DNA of 40,482 nucleotides from a bacterium (lineage in GTDB: Bacteria; CLD3; SB21): assembly GCA_008933615.1 (NCBI GenBank), contig WBUR01000038.1, positions 1 to 40,482 on the forward strand, given 5' to 3'. Made by a program: the position numbers and the translations under genes. This document shows positions 1 to 8,580 of this stretch, piece after piece. The notes beneath the pieces are model-generated. The model had not been told where the DNA came from, did no database searches, and saw only the letters and a list, made by a program, of their open reading frames with translations. Position 1 is the first letter of the stretch; each line of letters opens with the position of its first letter.

Positions 1-654
1 CTTTCTGTTATCGCGCTGCAGTGAATAGCAATAAAAGGCCGATTCTTTCGCGAGCCTTCAGTATGAATCGCTCTCGCAACTAGCTCTTTTCCGGTTCCGC
101 TTTCCCCTTCTATCAGAACTGAAGAATCATTGGACGCGACGGCATGCACCATTTCCATCATTTTTACAAAAGCCTTACTGCGGCCAACCATCGAATTACC
201 GTCAGCCGGAACGGAGTAATTTAATTTTTGACGCAACGTTTTGAGTTCCAAATGCATTCGCCCGTAATCAAGCGCTTTGCAAATAGATAATAGCAGTTCA
301 TCATGCTGAAAGGGCTTAGTCAGATAATCGTAAGCTCCTAGCTTCATTGACCGCACCGCATCTTCAATCGTTCCAACGCCTGTCAGAATCATGAATGGAA
401 TGTCGGGTTGAAATGACTTAACCCGTTCGAGCAATTCTATGCCGCTCATTCCTTCCATAGCAAGATCCGAGATGATCAGATCGAAGGATTCCTTCTGAAT
501 AAGAGACCAGGCTTCTTCGCCGGTAAGCGCAGTTACTACTTCTACGGCGTCATACGGATTATCCATACTCCTGAAAGCCTCAACGTTCAGCATTTTTTTG
601 AACAAAGCTAAAATATTTTTCTCATCGTCAACCACTAAAATTCGCGTCGTCACA
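1..654 (-). CDS. Sigma-54-dependent response regulator, NtrC family (3' part cut off)
   Basis: The first 218 residues of an NtrC-type activator; the rest lies beyond the window edge. The receiver domain spans about residues 1-118, with the acidic pair D9/D10 and phospho-acceptor D63 (IISDLAMEGMSG). A linker leads into the AAA+ domain, with Walker A GESGTGKE and the following PFIAIHCSAITE. The family uses ATP hydrolysis to open sigma-54 promoters after receiver phosphorylation. I chose the GTG start at 654 because AAAGGG lies 6-7 nt upstream and the protein then begins MTTRILVVDDEK, as receivers usually do. It starts 13 bp after the stop of the receiver-PAS kinase, so it is almost certainly co-transcribed with that gene and is its likely partner. 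The DNA-binding domain is not in the window. I found no clear sigma-54 promoter (TGGCAC-N5-TTGC) nearby, so its targets are unknown. Confidence 0.93.
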
Positions 655-667
655 AATAAACCCTTTA

Positions 668-2185
668 TTAAAGACCCTTACCGGGCAAGTGAATAATAAA
701 CGTACTTCCTTCGCCTACTTTGCTTTTAACGCTGATGGTTCCCAGATGTTCCTTAATAATCGAACGACAAATGGATAAACCAAGACCCGTTCCCTTACTG
801 ACTTTTGTAGTAAAAAAAGGGTCAAATACTTTGCTCACCCGATCATCGGAAATGCCACATCCAGTATCGGACATCTGAATAATCACTTTTTCAGTTACGG
901 CGTCGTAGTTAATTAATACATACAAACTTCCGCCTTTAGGCATCGATTCGATTGCGTTTAACAAAATATTGATAAATACCTGCTGCATTTTTTTAGGATC
1001 AATCCACAATACGGGAACTTCGATCGCATATTCTTCATGAATCGTGATCTCGTTCTTTTTAATAAAATGACGTAAGAGGCCGATGGATGTTTGCATCAGC
1101 TCTATTACGTTCGATTCGGATTTCTCCATTCTGCCGGGCCTGGCAAATGTAAGCAAATCCTTGACAACTTTTGCGCAGCGCGTTGCTTCTTGTTCAATAA
1201 TCTGCAGGTCCTTATGAAGCCGGTGACCTTGTTCTGTTTCATTCAGCATCGTTTGCGCAAATCCTAGAATGATAGACAACGGGTTATTGATCTCATGCGC
1301 TACACCGGCAGCCAAGGTTCCCACGCTGGCTAATTTAACCGATTCTACCAACTGCTGTTCGAGATCTTTTTTTTCCGTAATATCCTTCAGGATCTCTATA
1401 AAATATGCTGTTTGTTTTGATTCGTTCATTACGGGAAATGTGCTGGCTTGGAAATACCGTCCGCCACTGACAATTTCAGATGTATGGGTCTGCGAAAATT
1501 TAATCGTCATCACTGCCGGACAATGTTCACAAACCGATGCACGTTGGAAGTAGCGTTCATAACATTTTTCACCTTCCGGTTGAGTTTCGAAACCTGATGA
1601 AACAGTATAATTTCCTGTAAAGAAAACTTCAGCAGCAGCCTTATTATAATTTTTGATATAAAATGAAGTGTCCTGCACACTTATGAAATCGGTAATTCCG
1701 TCAAGAACCGACTGGAGATAATTTTTAATATCGCTGACCTGCGCGTGCAGGCGGATATTTTCAAGCTTCGATTCATGGAGTGTGAGGACGTTTGAAATGA
1801 TATTGACTAATTCTTTATATCCAAAGGGCTTTAGTAAATAGGCGCTCATTCCCATATGCAGAAGTTCTTTTTGCTCTTCATCGTTATCGGTTTTTGCAGT
1901 CAACATAATAACAGGAGTGTCCCGATATAAGGTATACGCAGCGTCCTGTCGGATCTTTTTATATACATCCACCCCGTTCATTCCCGGCATCATATAGTCC
2001 AATAAAATGATGTGCGGATTTGTCCGGGACAATTCAACTAATGCTGCCTCACCTCCGGTTGCAGCAAATGGAACCATTCCGGAATTTCTGAGCATGATCA
2101 CAATCGTATTGAGTATGACGGAGTCATCATCCACAACGAGGATACGTTTTCCCTTTAGGGAAATATTCTGAAGACTGGGGGACAT
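668..2185 (-). CDS. Receiver-PAS-histidine kinase (hybrid with N-terminal receiver)
   Basis: 505-residue cytoplasmic sensor kinase with no membrane segment. Receiver domain at about residues 13-130 (D19-D21, phospho-acceptor D63 in LLDYMMPG). PAS domain at about 150-270, with a cysteine motif of the form C-x10-C-x2-C (KCYERYF...VCEHCP). HisKA around H297 (VAHEINNPLS), then HATPase_c with DTGCGIS and GTGLGLSI. A receiver placed before the kinase means it can probably receive phosphate or a regulatory interaction from another kinase as well as act on a partner regulator. The PAS cysteines suggest metal or redox sensing, but this is inference. It starts 5 bp after the CMD-like gene and ends 13 bp before the NtrC-type regulator, so the three form one transcription unit and the regulator is the obvious output. 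Confidence 0.93.
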   Translation of the reverse strand: MSPSLQNISLKGKRILVVDDDSVILNTIVIMLRNSGMVPFAATGGEAALVELSRTNPHIILLDYMMPGMNGVDVYKKIRQDAAYTLYRDTPVIMLTAKTDNDEEQKELLHMGMSAYLLKPFGYKELVNIISNVLTLHESKLENIRLHAQVSDIKNYLQSVLDGITDFISVQDTSFYIKNYNKAAAEVFFTGNYTVSSGFETQPEGEKCYERYFQRASVCEHCPAVMTIKFSQTHTSEIVSGGRYFQASTFPVMNESKQTAYFIEILKDITEKKDLEQQLVESVKLASVGTLAAGVAHEINNPLSIILGFAQTMLNETEQGHRLHKDLQIIEQEATRCAKVVKDLLTFARPGRMEKSESNVIELMQTSIGLLRHFIKKNEITIHEEYAIEVPVLWIDPKKMQQVFINILLNAIESMPKGGSLYVLINYDAVTEKVIIQMSDTGCGISDDRVSKVFDPFFTTKVSKGTGLGLSICRSIIKEHLGTISVKSKVGEGSTFIIHLPGKGL

Positions 2186-2190
2186 CGTTT

Positions 2191-2856
2191 CTATTTTAAT
2201 GTTTTGTCCAAGTAGCCCAACGTTATATTAACCAATTCCTGTGACACCGTCACCGTAAGTCCGGATATAATTTCATAAATCTCTTCGTATGTTGCTCCTA
2301 CATGTACTGCGCCGCGAATATGTGAAATCAGTTGTCTTTCACGCTGAAGAACGGCAAGAGCGGAGATCACGGACAGTTCTCGTTCAAGTGGCGTCAATAT
2401 TGGCCGGCTCAGCACCTTTCCGTAACCTTCCTTTACCATCCAATTGGAAATGTCCGAACTCACATGTTCCATATTTCTAATAAGCTTTTCATAAGTTTTA
2501 CCATAGACTTTTTGACAAAGGTTCAGCCCGTCCTGAATAATTTTTTGCGCATCCCGATCTTCTTTGAAATTATCATCTTTCAAACCTCTGTCGTGCAGAA
2601 CACGGTTCAATACGATCAACCCTTCAATAGCGTTAGGAAATCCGCAAAACAGATAATTCTGTAAAATAATTTCCTTTACTTTAATTACCGGAATTTGTTC
2701 GTCGAAGGCAAGTTCAATAAAAGAACGCGTGAGATTATTTTGATAAAGGGCGACTGAAGCGGATAGCCACGAATATATCCGAAGATGTGGCGTAAGTCCC
2801 GGCCTGAATAACAAATCCTTAATATGCGATCTCAATACTGGATCGTCAGGTTTCAT
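2191..2856 (-). CDS. Carboxymuconolactone decarboxylase (CMD/AhpD-fold) family protein
   Basis: 221 residues resembling a duplicated CMD fold. The C-terminal half carries the best signature: LTPLERELSVISALAVL, then RQLISHIRGAVHVGAT followed by YEEIYEIISG, the pattern of gamma-carboxymuconolactone decarboxylases. The N-terminal half repeats the pattern weakly (PGLTPHLRIYSWLSASVAL ... IKVKEIILQNYLFCGFPNAIEG). The redox C-x2-C-x3-H motif of AhpD peroxidases is absent, so peroxidase activity is unlikely; a decarboxylase or ligand-binding role is more plausible. No substrate can be named. It lies 5 bp upstream of the receiver-PAS kinase, and a promoter-like sequence sits 45-73 bp upstream of its start, so it probably leads the CMD-kinase-regulator transcript. 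It may make, consume or bind the signal that the kinase reads, but this is inference. Confidence 0.8.
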   Translation of the reverse strand: MKPDDPVLRSHIKDLLFRPGLTPHLRIYSWLSASVALYQNNLTRSFIELAFDEQIPVIKVKEIILQNYLFCGFPNAIEGLIVLNRVLHDRGLKDDNFKEDRDAQKIIQDGLNLCQKVYGKTYEKLIRNMEHVSSDISNWMVKEGYGKVLSRPILTPLERELSVISALAVLQRERQLISHIRGAVHVGATYEEIYEIISGLTVTVSQELVNITLGYLDKTLK

Positions 2857-2900
2857 TGTTAAATCATCACATTGAATGGTAACATTAATTCAGGCCGGTA

Positions 2901-2929
2901 ATGATACAAGAAAAAATAGAAAACCGCAA
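2901..2929 (-). promoter_or_regulatory. Candidate promoter for the CMD-kinase-NtrC unit
   Basis: On the minus strand TTGCGG (2924-2929) and TATCAT (2901-2906) are separated by exactly 17 bp. The -10 matches the primary-sigma consensus in 5 of 6 positions and the -35 in 4 of 6. It lies in the 119-bp gap between the receiver-kinase gene and the CMD-like gene, 45 bp upstream of the CMD start. This suggests the downstream three genes can be transcribed separately from lon. Confidence 0.45.
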
Positions 2930-2975
2930 GATGATGCGATGAGTTAGAATTATTTGTGGAAGTATGAACAGGCAA

Positions 2976-4214
2976 TCACTGTTCTACCGGCAATGAAATA
3001 ATGAACTCTGTACCTTCCCCAATCTCGCTTTGTACTGCAATCTTGCCGTTATGCTTTTCTATAATCCCCTGGCATATCGCCAAACCAAGGCCGGTTCCTT
3101 CATCTTCCGATTTGGTTGTAAAACCTAATTCAAAGATCTTTTCCAAATCGCCTTTTGGAATTCCTTTTCCATTATCTTTGATCGAAATGTTAGCCATGCC
3201 GTTGTCCATCCATGTCTTGATCCAAATTCCTCCATTGGACTCTATTGACTGCGCAGAATTGTGGATGAGATTTACCAAAACCTGTGTGAGTGGCCCCGGA
3301 AGACCTTTAATTGGAGATATTAGTTTTAGTTCTTTGTGAAATTCGATATTAAATTTGTACTTTGCTTGTACCAAATGAATCGCACGGTCGATCTGATCCT
3401 TTAAGCTGACATCAGCCCATTGAATATCATCTAAACGCGAAAACCCCCTTAGATCTTTGATGATCTCTGAAGCAAAGGAGGAAGAATTTTTTATTGTATG
3501 AATGATCGCCTCAAAGTCTTCTACGGATTGTACAATGTTTTTTTCCTGGATAAATAACTTGATGTCGGTAATGTCGGTTATGGATTCGGCATCAAGAATG
3601 TTTGAAAATAATTCTTTCAATTCGGCCCATTCGTGGTCGGCCAGCGATGCCGCGTGCCGTATATTGGCAACGGGATTGCCTAACTCATGCGCAACACCGC
3701 TCATCAATTTGCCTAGTAAAGACATTTTCTCGCTTCGAATTAAACGCTGTTGCGTCATCTCCAGTTCTCGATATGCTTTTTCAAAAGCTTTCTTATGATG
3801 ATAATGTTCGGCGGCGCGCCGAATGGTTATCCGTAATCCTTCGATCTCAAATGGCTTTAAGATGAATTTATAAATGTGACCGCGGTTAATTGACTCCATC
3901 AGAAGTTCCACATCCGAATAGGCCGAAACGATAATTCGAATCGCATCGGGTATGACCTTTTGCGATTCTGCTAAAAAATCATTGCCGCTCATTCCGCCCA
4001 TTTTCTGATCGGATAAGATCACGACGATTCCGGGATTGGCATTCAAAACTTCCAATCCCTCCTTTCCGCTCTGCGCAGTCAACACGTCAAAATCGTCTGA
4101 AAGGCCGCGCTCCATTACATTTAAGATAGCAGACTCGTCATCCACACACAGGATTTTAGCGCGTTCTGCTCTAGAATTATTGTTATCGTGTTTAAGGTCT
4201 AATTTTTTCAGCAT
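2976..4214 (-). CDS. Receiver-histidine kinase (N-terminal receiver hybrid)
   Basis: 412-residue soluble protein. The receiver domain spans about residues 19-138 (D25/D26, phospho-acceptor D69 in LSDQKMGGMSG, conserved Lys in FILKPFE). A helical linker (AFEKAYRELEMTQQRLIRSEKM) leads to a HisKA-like segment with H176 in VAHELGNPV, then HATPase_c with DNGKGIPKG and GTGLGLAICQG. The receiver resembles those in the RpfG/HupR-like group (ILCVDDE, SDQKM). There is no transmembrane or PAS input domain, so the input is probably phosphotransfer to the receiver or a protein partner. It follows lon by 50 bp on the same strand and precedes the CMD gene by 119 bp. Co-transcription with hsp20-lon is plausible because no terminator is visible between them. 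Confidence 0.92.
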   Translation of the reverse strand: MLKKLDLKHDNNNSRAERAKILCVDDESAILNVMERGLSDDFDVLTAQSGKEGLEVLNANPGIVVILSDQKMGGMSGNDFLAESQKVIPDAIRIIVSAYSDVELLMESINRGHIYKFILKPFEIEGLRITIRRAAEHYHHKKAFEKAYRELEMTQQRLIRSEKMSLLGKLMSGVAHELGNPVANIRHAASLADHEWAELKELFSNILDAESITDITDIKLFIQEKNIVQSVEDFEAIIHTIKNSSSFASEIIKDLRGFSRLDDIQWADVSLKDQIDRAIHLVQAKYKFNIEFHKELKLISPIKGLPGPLTQVLVNLIHNSAQSIESNGGIWIKTWMDNGMANISIKDNGKGIPKGDLEKIFELGFTTKSEDEGTGLGLAICQGIIEKHNGKIAVQSEIGEGTEFIISLPVEQ

Positions 4215-4264
4215 AGAGAAAGACGAGCTCCAGATGATTGAACCAAAAAATTAATTTTATTTCA

Positions 4265-6745
4265 TTAGGGAAGTTCTGTGTTTTTAGCAGAGCTTTTTGC
4301 TGCAGGATCGGATACAATGCGTGATTTCTTATACCGTACTTTTCCATTGTCTAATGTCTTTTTGTTCTTTCTAACGCCATTGTATCTCACCGGCTTATTT
4401 AACAATGCATGTTTTAAAACCTCATCAATGTGTTCGACATAGATAAACTGCAGCGACTTTTTGACGTAATCCGGCACGTCTTCAAGATCATTTTTATTCA
4501 TTTTGGGCATGATCACCGTGTTAATACCTGCTCTCCGCGCCGCGACAACCTTCTCCCGAATGCCTCCGACAGCTAAAACTTTGCCCCGCAGAGTGATCTC
4601 ACCAGTCATGGCTACGTTATGTTTTACAGGCCGCCCCGTCATCAGCGACGTGAGGCATGTCACGATAGTTACTCCTGCGGAAGGCCCGTCTTTTGGAGTA
4701 GCCCCCGAAGGAATATGAATGTGAATGTCCATCTTATTAAAAACTGACGGATTGATGTGTAGAATGCTCGCTTTTGAACGAATGTATGACAGACCTGCCT
4801 GAGCGGATTCTTTCATTACTTCACCCAATTGCCCGGTTAGTTGCAATCCTCGATTTCCCTGCATCAGGCGCGCTTCAATAAATAGAATTTCACCGCCGTT
4901 TTGTGTCCATGCTAGGCCTGTAGCAACGCCAATTTCATTTTCCCGATGCGCCATTTCAGGAAATATTTTCTGCGGGCCGAGATAATCGATTATGTCGCCG
5001 ATCTTAATTACGGCCTTGGATTTACCGCCCTCTGCCTTTTTGCGTGCCACTTTACGGCATATGTTTGCAATTTCGCGTTCAAGATTTCTGACGCCAGACT
5101 CCCAGGTATACGACGCAATGACCTGTAAAATCGAATCGTCATTAAAATTTATGTCCTTAGGTTTTAGACCGTTCTCCTTGATCTGGCGCGGAACAATATA
5201 TTTTTTTGCAATCTCGAGTTTATCCTCTGCGATATAACCCGACAAACGAATCACTTCCATACGGTCGAGCAATGCCGGTGGAATAGGCGAAAGATCGTTG
5301 GCCGTCGCGATAAACATCACATTTGAAAGATCAAACGGTATGTCTACATAATGATCAGTAAACGTATTATTCTGTTCCGGATCAAGAACTTCAAGCAACG
5401 CCGAAGCCGGATCCCCCCGAAAATCCTGACCGATCTTATCAATTTCATCCAACATAAACACCGGGTTGCTGCTTTGAGCTCGCCGCAATTCCTGTAATAT
5501 TTTCCCGGGGAGCGCACCTATATACGTTCGTCGATGCCCGCGGATTTCTGCTTCGTCTTTGACCCCGCCGAGGCTGAATCTTACGAATCTCCGGCCAATC
5601 GCTTTAGCAATCGACTTCCCTAACGATGTCTTACCCACTCCGGGCGGGCCGAGAAAACAAAGTATTGGACTCTTGCTGTCCTTGCGCAATTTCCGTACAG
5701 CTAGAAACTCTAAAATGCGGTTCTTTACATCTTCAAGATCATAATGATCGTCATCAAGAATTTTTTTCGCACGAACAATGTTAATCTGGTCTTTTGTTTT
5801 TGTCTGCCATGGTAATTCCAGAATCCAGTCAATGTAAGTCTTGCTCACGGTATATTCGGCAGATGAAGGCGACATCTGTGCCAGACGCTCCAGTTCTTTT
5901 CCGGCGATTTTTTTTGCCTCTTTTGGCATTTTTCTTTTTGCGATCTTTTTTCCCAATTCTTCTATCTCGACAGAGTCGTCGTCGTCATCACCGAGTTCGT
6001 GCCTAATGGCTTTGATCTGTTCTCTCAAAAAATAGTCGCGTTGAGTTTTACTCAATTCGGCATTCACCTCAGTTTGAATTTTATCATTCAGCTCCAGAAG
6101 TTGAATTTCCTTATTGATTGCCGTCATTACCTTGGTCAGCCGGTTTTTGACTCCAAATTCTTCAAGTATACTCTGCTTTTCTTGGACATCGATATTTAGA
6201 CTAGATGCCACCATATCCGCCATTCGATCCGGTTCCTTGATGTTACCGATGATGACCTTTAGTTCATCAGGCAGTACGGGCGATAAGGTAACCATTTTTT
6301 GAAAACTTTCGGAAACGCCTCGCGTGAGGGCTTCTATCTCCATATTCTGTTCAAATCGAATATCAACAGGTTTTACTGAACCCATTAAATACGGACGTTG
6401 TTGAGTGATGCCGTGGAGTTGTACGCGTAAAAACCCTTGAATTAAAAGGCGTATGCTCCCATCCGGAACCTGGAACATCTTTAAGACATTGGCTACCGTG
6501 CCGACGGGGTACATATCCTCCCTGGAAGGAAATTCTTTTTCAGAGTTCTTCTGTAAAAAAACACCGATAAGTTTAGAACTGATCAAAGCATCGTTGACCA
6601 ATTGGACCAGATGTTTCTCTATCACTACTAGCGGAAAAACCACAAATGGGAAAATCACATTATCACGCAAGGGCAGGATGGGTAATATTTCCGGAACAAT
6701 AAGCTCTCCGCTTTTTTCAGAAGTTATCATTGTAATATCAGACAT
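4265..6745 (-). CDS. lon: ATP-dependent endopeptidase Lon (La)
   Basis: 826 residues, close to the usual length for bacterial LonA. The N-terminal substrate-binding domain starts at about residue 18 (PILPLRDNVIFPF). AAA+ module: Walker A GPPGVGKTS near residue 364, Walker B VFMLDEIDKIG, arginine-containing sensor region near LLDRMEVIRLSGY. The C-terminal protease domain has the catalytic serine in KDGPSAGVT near residue 687 and the catalytic lysine in EKVVAARRAG about 45 residues later. Lon degrades misfolded and short-lived regulatory proteins in the cytoplasm. The last 45 or so residues form a basic, probably disordered tail (lysine-rich, ending in SSAKNTELP). It sits 51 bp downstream of hsp20, which fits a heat or protein-damage stress unit, and upstream of signalling genes. 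The start ATG has only a weak ribosome-binding site. Confidence 0.98.
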   Translation of the reverse strand: MSDITMITSEKSGELIVPEILPILPLRDNVIFPFVVFPLVVIEKHLVQLVNDALISSKLIGVFLQKNSEKEFPSREDMYPVGTVANVLKMFQVPDGSIRLLIQGFLRVQLHGITQQRPYLMGSVKPVDIRFEQNMEIEALTRGVSESFQKMVTLSPVLPDELKVIIGNIKEPDRMADMVASSLNIDVQEKQSILEEFGVKNRLTKVMTAINKEIQLLELNDKIQTEVNAELSKTQRDYFLREQIKAIRHELGDDDDDSVEIEELGKKIAKRKMPKEAKKIAGKELERLAQMSPSSAEYTVSKTYIDWILELPWQTKTKDQINIVRAKKILDDDHYDLEDVKNRILEFLAVRKLRKDSKSPILCFLGPPGVGKTSLGKSIAKAIGRRFVRFSLGGVKDEAEIRGHRRTYIGALPGKILQELRRAQSSNPVFMLDEIDKIGQDFRGDPASALLEVLDPEQNNTFTDHYVDIPFDLSNVMFIATANDLSPIPPALLDRMEVIRLSGYIAEDKLEIAKKYIVPRQIKENGLKPKDINFNDDSILQVIASYTWESGVRNLEREIANICRKVARKKAEGGKSKAVIKIGDIIDYLGPQKIFPEMAHRENEIGVATGLAWTQNGGEILFIEARLMQGNRGLQLTGQLGEVMKESAQAGLSYIRSKASILHINPSVFNKMDIHIHIPSGATPKDGPSAGVTIVTCLTSLMTGRPVKHNVAMTGEITLRGKVLAVGGIREKVVAARRAGINTVIMPKMNKNDLEDVPDYVKKSLQFIYVEHIDEVLKHALLNKPVRYNGVRKNKKTLDNGKVRYKKSRIVSDPAAKSSAKNTELP

Positions 6746-6796
6746 AATTTCGTTATCGCTTTGGGGTTACTTTTCAGATACCTGACACCATGTAGG

Positions 6797-7249
6797 TTAT
6801 TCGATTATGATATTAGTCACTCTGGACGTATTTGTATCTTTTTTTAATTTAATAATGAGAAATCCGTTATCATACAGCGCTTTAATAGAATTATCCACGA
6901 TACGGGCTTTGATTTTAATCCTCCGTTCAAAAGGACCAAAATCAATTTCCATTTTGTGGTAATGACGTTTTTGGTTTATGCTGAGTTCCTTTCGCAAGCC
7001 GGAAACGGTCAAAATGCCTGCTTCATATGTTAGTTTTATGTCATCCTGTTTCACATTAGCAACATCCATTACCACCATAAATTCCTCGTCCGTTTCAATG
7101 ACGTCCGTAGGCGGATGCCATCGTTTCTCCGCGCTGATCAAAATTGGATATTTTGAATTAAAAAAATTAGAAAAAAGAAATTCCATTTCGTCATCAATGC
7201 CGCGAAACCGGTGCGTTGGTGTTTTTTGATCGTCATCCATTTCTTCCAT
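6797..7249 (-). CDS. Small heat-shock protein, Hsp20/alpha-crystallin family
   Basis: 150 residues. The alpha-crystallin domain runs from about residue 40 to 145: PTDVIETDEEFMVVMDVANV, then the beta strands ILTVSGLRK and GPFERRIKI, and a C-terminal ALYDNGFLIIKLKK. Hsp20 proteins are ATP-independent holdases that bind unfolding proteins and form oligomers. The usual C-terminal I-x-I anchoring motif is present as TNIIIE. The start at 7249 follows a strong AAGGAGAGA site. It is the first gene of the minus-strand stress cluster, 51 bp before lon. No CIRCE (HrcA) inverted repeat is visible upstream, so repression by HrcA is not supported. Confidence 0.96.
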   Translation of the reverse strand: MEEMDDDQKTPTHRFRGIDDEMEFLFSNFFNSKYPILISAEKRWHPPTDVIETDEEFMVVMDVANVKQDDIKLTYEAGILTVSGLRKELSINQKRHYHKMEIDFGPFERRIKIKARIVDNSIKALYDNGFLIIKLKKDTNTSRVTNIIIE

Positions 7250-7299
7250 GCTCTCTCCTTAAAAGAAACAAAGTAACTTATCAAGTATTTGCGAAAGTT

Positions 7300-7329
7300 A
7301 ATATAGACATTATGGTCAAGGAAATGCAA
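7300..7329 (-). promoter_or_regulatory. Candidate promoter of hsp20(-lon)
   Basis: Reading the minus strand, TTGCAT (7324-7329) is followed after 18 bp by TATATT (7300-7305), about 50 bp before the hsp20 start. The same two hexamers with a 17-bp gap precede the tRNA-Arg gene in this window, which supports the call. No alternative heat-shock sigma motif was recognised. Confidence 0.4.
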
Positions 7330-7378
7330 GGGTTTTAAGGTGGCGCTAAAAAGAACAAAAAATATTTCATATCAAACA

Positions 7379-7410
7379 CTTGCTAAATCAAAAATGATTT
7401 AGTACCTTTG
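7379..7410 (+). promoter_or_regulatory. Candidate Bacteroidota-like promoter of the LamG gene
   Basis: TTG (7380-7382) and TACCTTTG (7403-7410) are separated by 20 bp. This fits the Bacteroidota primary-sigma pattern TTTG-N19-21-TAnnTTTG except that the upstream element reads CTTG. The site lies about 95 bp upstream of the LamG start. The same bases can be read as a weak TTGnnn-N17-TAnnnT site, so the sigma type is not settled. Confidence 0.4.
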
Positions 7411-7506
7411 TAGTAGATATTGTTCTTTGCCACAGAAAAAAAAGACAACCTTATTCATCTAAACTCATAAAATACAGTTATTTGCTAAACTAAATATGAG
7501 GTGTTG

Positions 7507-8580
7507 ATGGTTATTGATACAAAAAAAAGCCTCCCATTGTTCTTTAAAATATTTTTGCTCTTGTTTGTCTCATTCCTTTTGAATTCACATGTTTTTGCTC
7601 AACTTCGTATGGAATTGAATTTCGGGGAGGAGAACAACTATATTTTATTTGATAACGCCTACAATTCCCCAGATCCAAGTAAAACCCGGTTGAGTGAGTT
7701 GTTTCAAAATGGAGATTTTGAAGTTTCAGGTCTTACGGAGCGCAGTCCCTCCGGTGATAATTTTTTGGTTCTCAATGGGATAAATTATTTCCTGAAGACT
7801 CCGGGAAACGCCAATATTAATCTAAACGGACATGTCTCCTATTCCGTATCAATGTGGATTTATCTGTATTCATCCGGAATCAATGGAGAGATCATTAATG
7901 CAGATAACGGTTTTGTTTCAGGTTACCGCTTATTTTTAGAGAACAACGTACCTAAATTAGAGATTCGTGAAGGAATACAGGAAATTTTCTCTTCTGAAAA
8001 AACTCTTCCTTCCTCCCAATGGACGCATATCGGCTTCTACTGTGACGGTGTCAATGACAGCGTCACATTTTTTGTTGATGGTAATATTGCAAGCGAATCG
8101 GCGTTCACTAAAATCACACAGGTTAATACCGGCGCTAACAGTTACATAGGCGCGGCCGTCCGGTCAAGCCCTCCAAATTTTCTGAAAGCCAATTTGGATC
8201 AAATTCGCTTTTTTGCAGGACGAGATACTATTTTTGATTACGTCCAACATCTGCAGATCGCGTCAAAATCAAAATCACGAAAAAATAAGCCGGACATACC
8301 GCAATATTTCACGTTATTACAGAACTACCCAAACCCTTTTAATGCGTCAACCAAAATTTCGTTTATCCTTGAAAAAAGCGGATACGTGGAACTTAAGATA
8401 TACGACTTGTTAGGAAATACGGTGCGCACCTTATACGACGGTGTAAAAGAGGAAGGAACACACGAACTGTATTGGGATGGTATGGATTTCAAATCCATCA
8501 CAGTGCCCAGCGGTATCTATTTTATGAGGTTGTCATTCAATGGGTCTGTACAGACCAAGAAAATGATTCTGGTCAAATAA
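7507..8580 (+). CDS. Secreted LamG-domain protein with T9SS type A sorting domain
   Basis: 357 residues from the ATG at 7507; GTG at 7501 and TTG at 7504 are also in frame, but GAGG at 7498-7501 is better spaced for the ATG. Signal peptide: a hydrophobic stretch FFKIFLLLFVSFLL ending at FAQ near residue 32. A concanavalin A-like/LamG jelly-roll fold covers about residues 85-240 (VSMWIYL, WTHIGFYCDG, VTFFVDG, SYIGAAV), a fold that commonly binds glycans or surface ligands. The last 90 residues are a T9SS sorting domain (LLQNYPNPFNAST ... PSGIYFMRLSF ... KKMILVK), normally cleaved or used for cell-surface anchoring after outer-membrane passage. It is a single-gene unit, divergent from hsp20. 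Its stop codon directly abuts the stop of the convergent OmpR-type regulator. Confidence 0.88.
   Translation: MVIDTKKSLPLFFKIFLLLFVSFLLNSHVFAQLRMELNFGEENNYILFDNAYNSPDPSKTRLSELFQNGDFEVSGLTERSPSGDNFLVLNGINYFLKTPGNANINLNGHVSYSVSMWIYLYSSGINGEIINADNGFVSGYRLFLENNVPKLEIREGIQEIFSSEKTLPSSQWTHIGFYCDGVNDSVTFFVDGNIASESAFTKITQVNTGANSYIGAAVRSSPPNFLKANLDQIRFFAGRDTIFDYVQHLQIASKSKSRKNKPDIPQYFTLLQNYPNPFNASTKISFILEKSGYVELKIYDLLGNTVRTLYDGVKEEGTHELYWDGMDFKSITVPSGIYFMRLSFNGSVQTKKMILVK

Noticed and set aside
7138-7329. 63-codon minus-strand frame overlapping the hsp20 start
   Set aside because: It is out of frame with hsp20, overlaps its promoter, and lacks any recognisable domain.
7250-7506. Sigma-54 promoter or CIRCE element before hsp20 or the LamG gene
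   Set aside because: A CTTGCA occurs, but there is no GG dinucleotide at the correct -24 spacing, and no TTAGCACTC-N9-GAGTGCTAA repeat.
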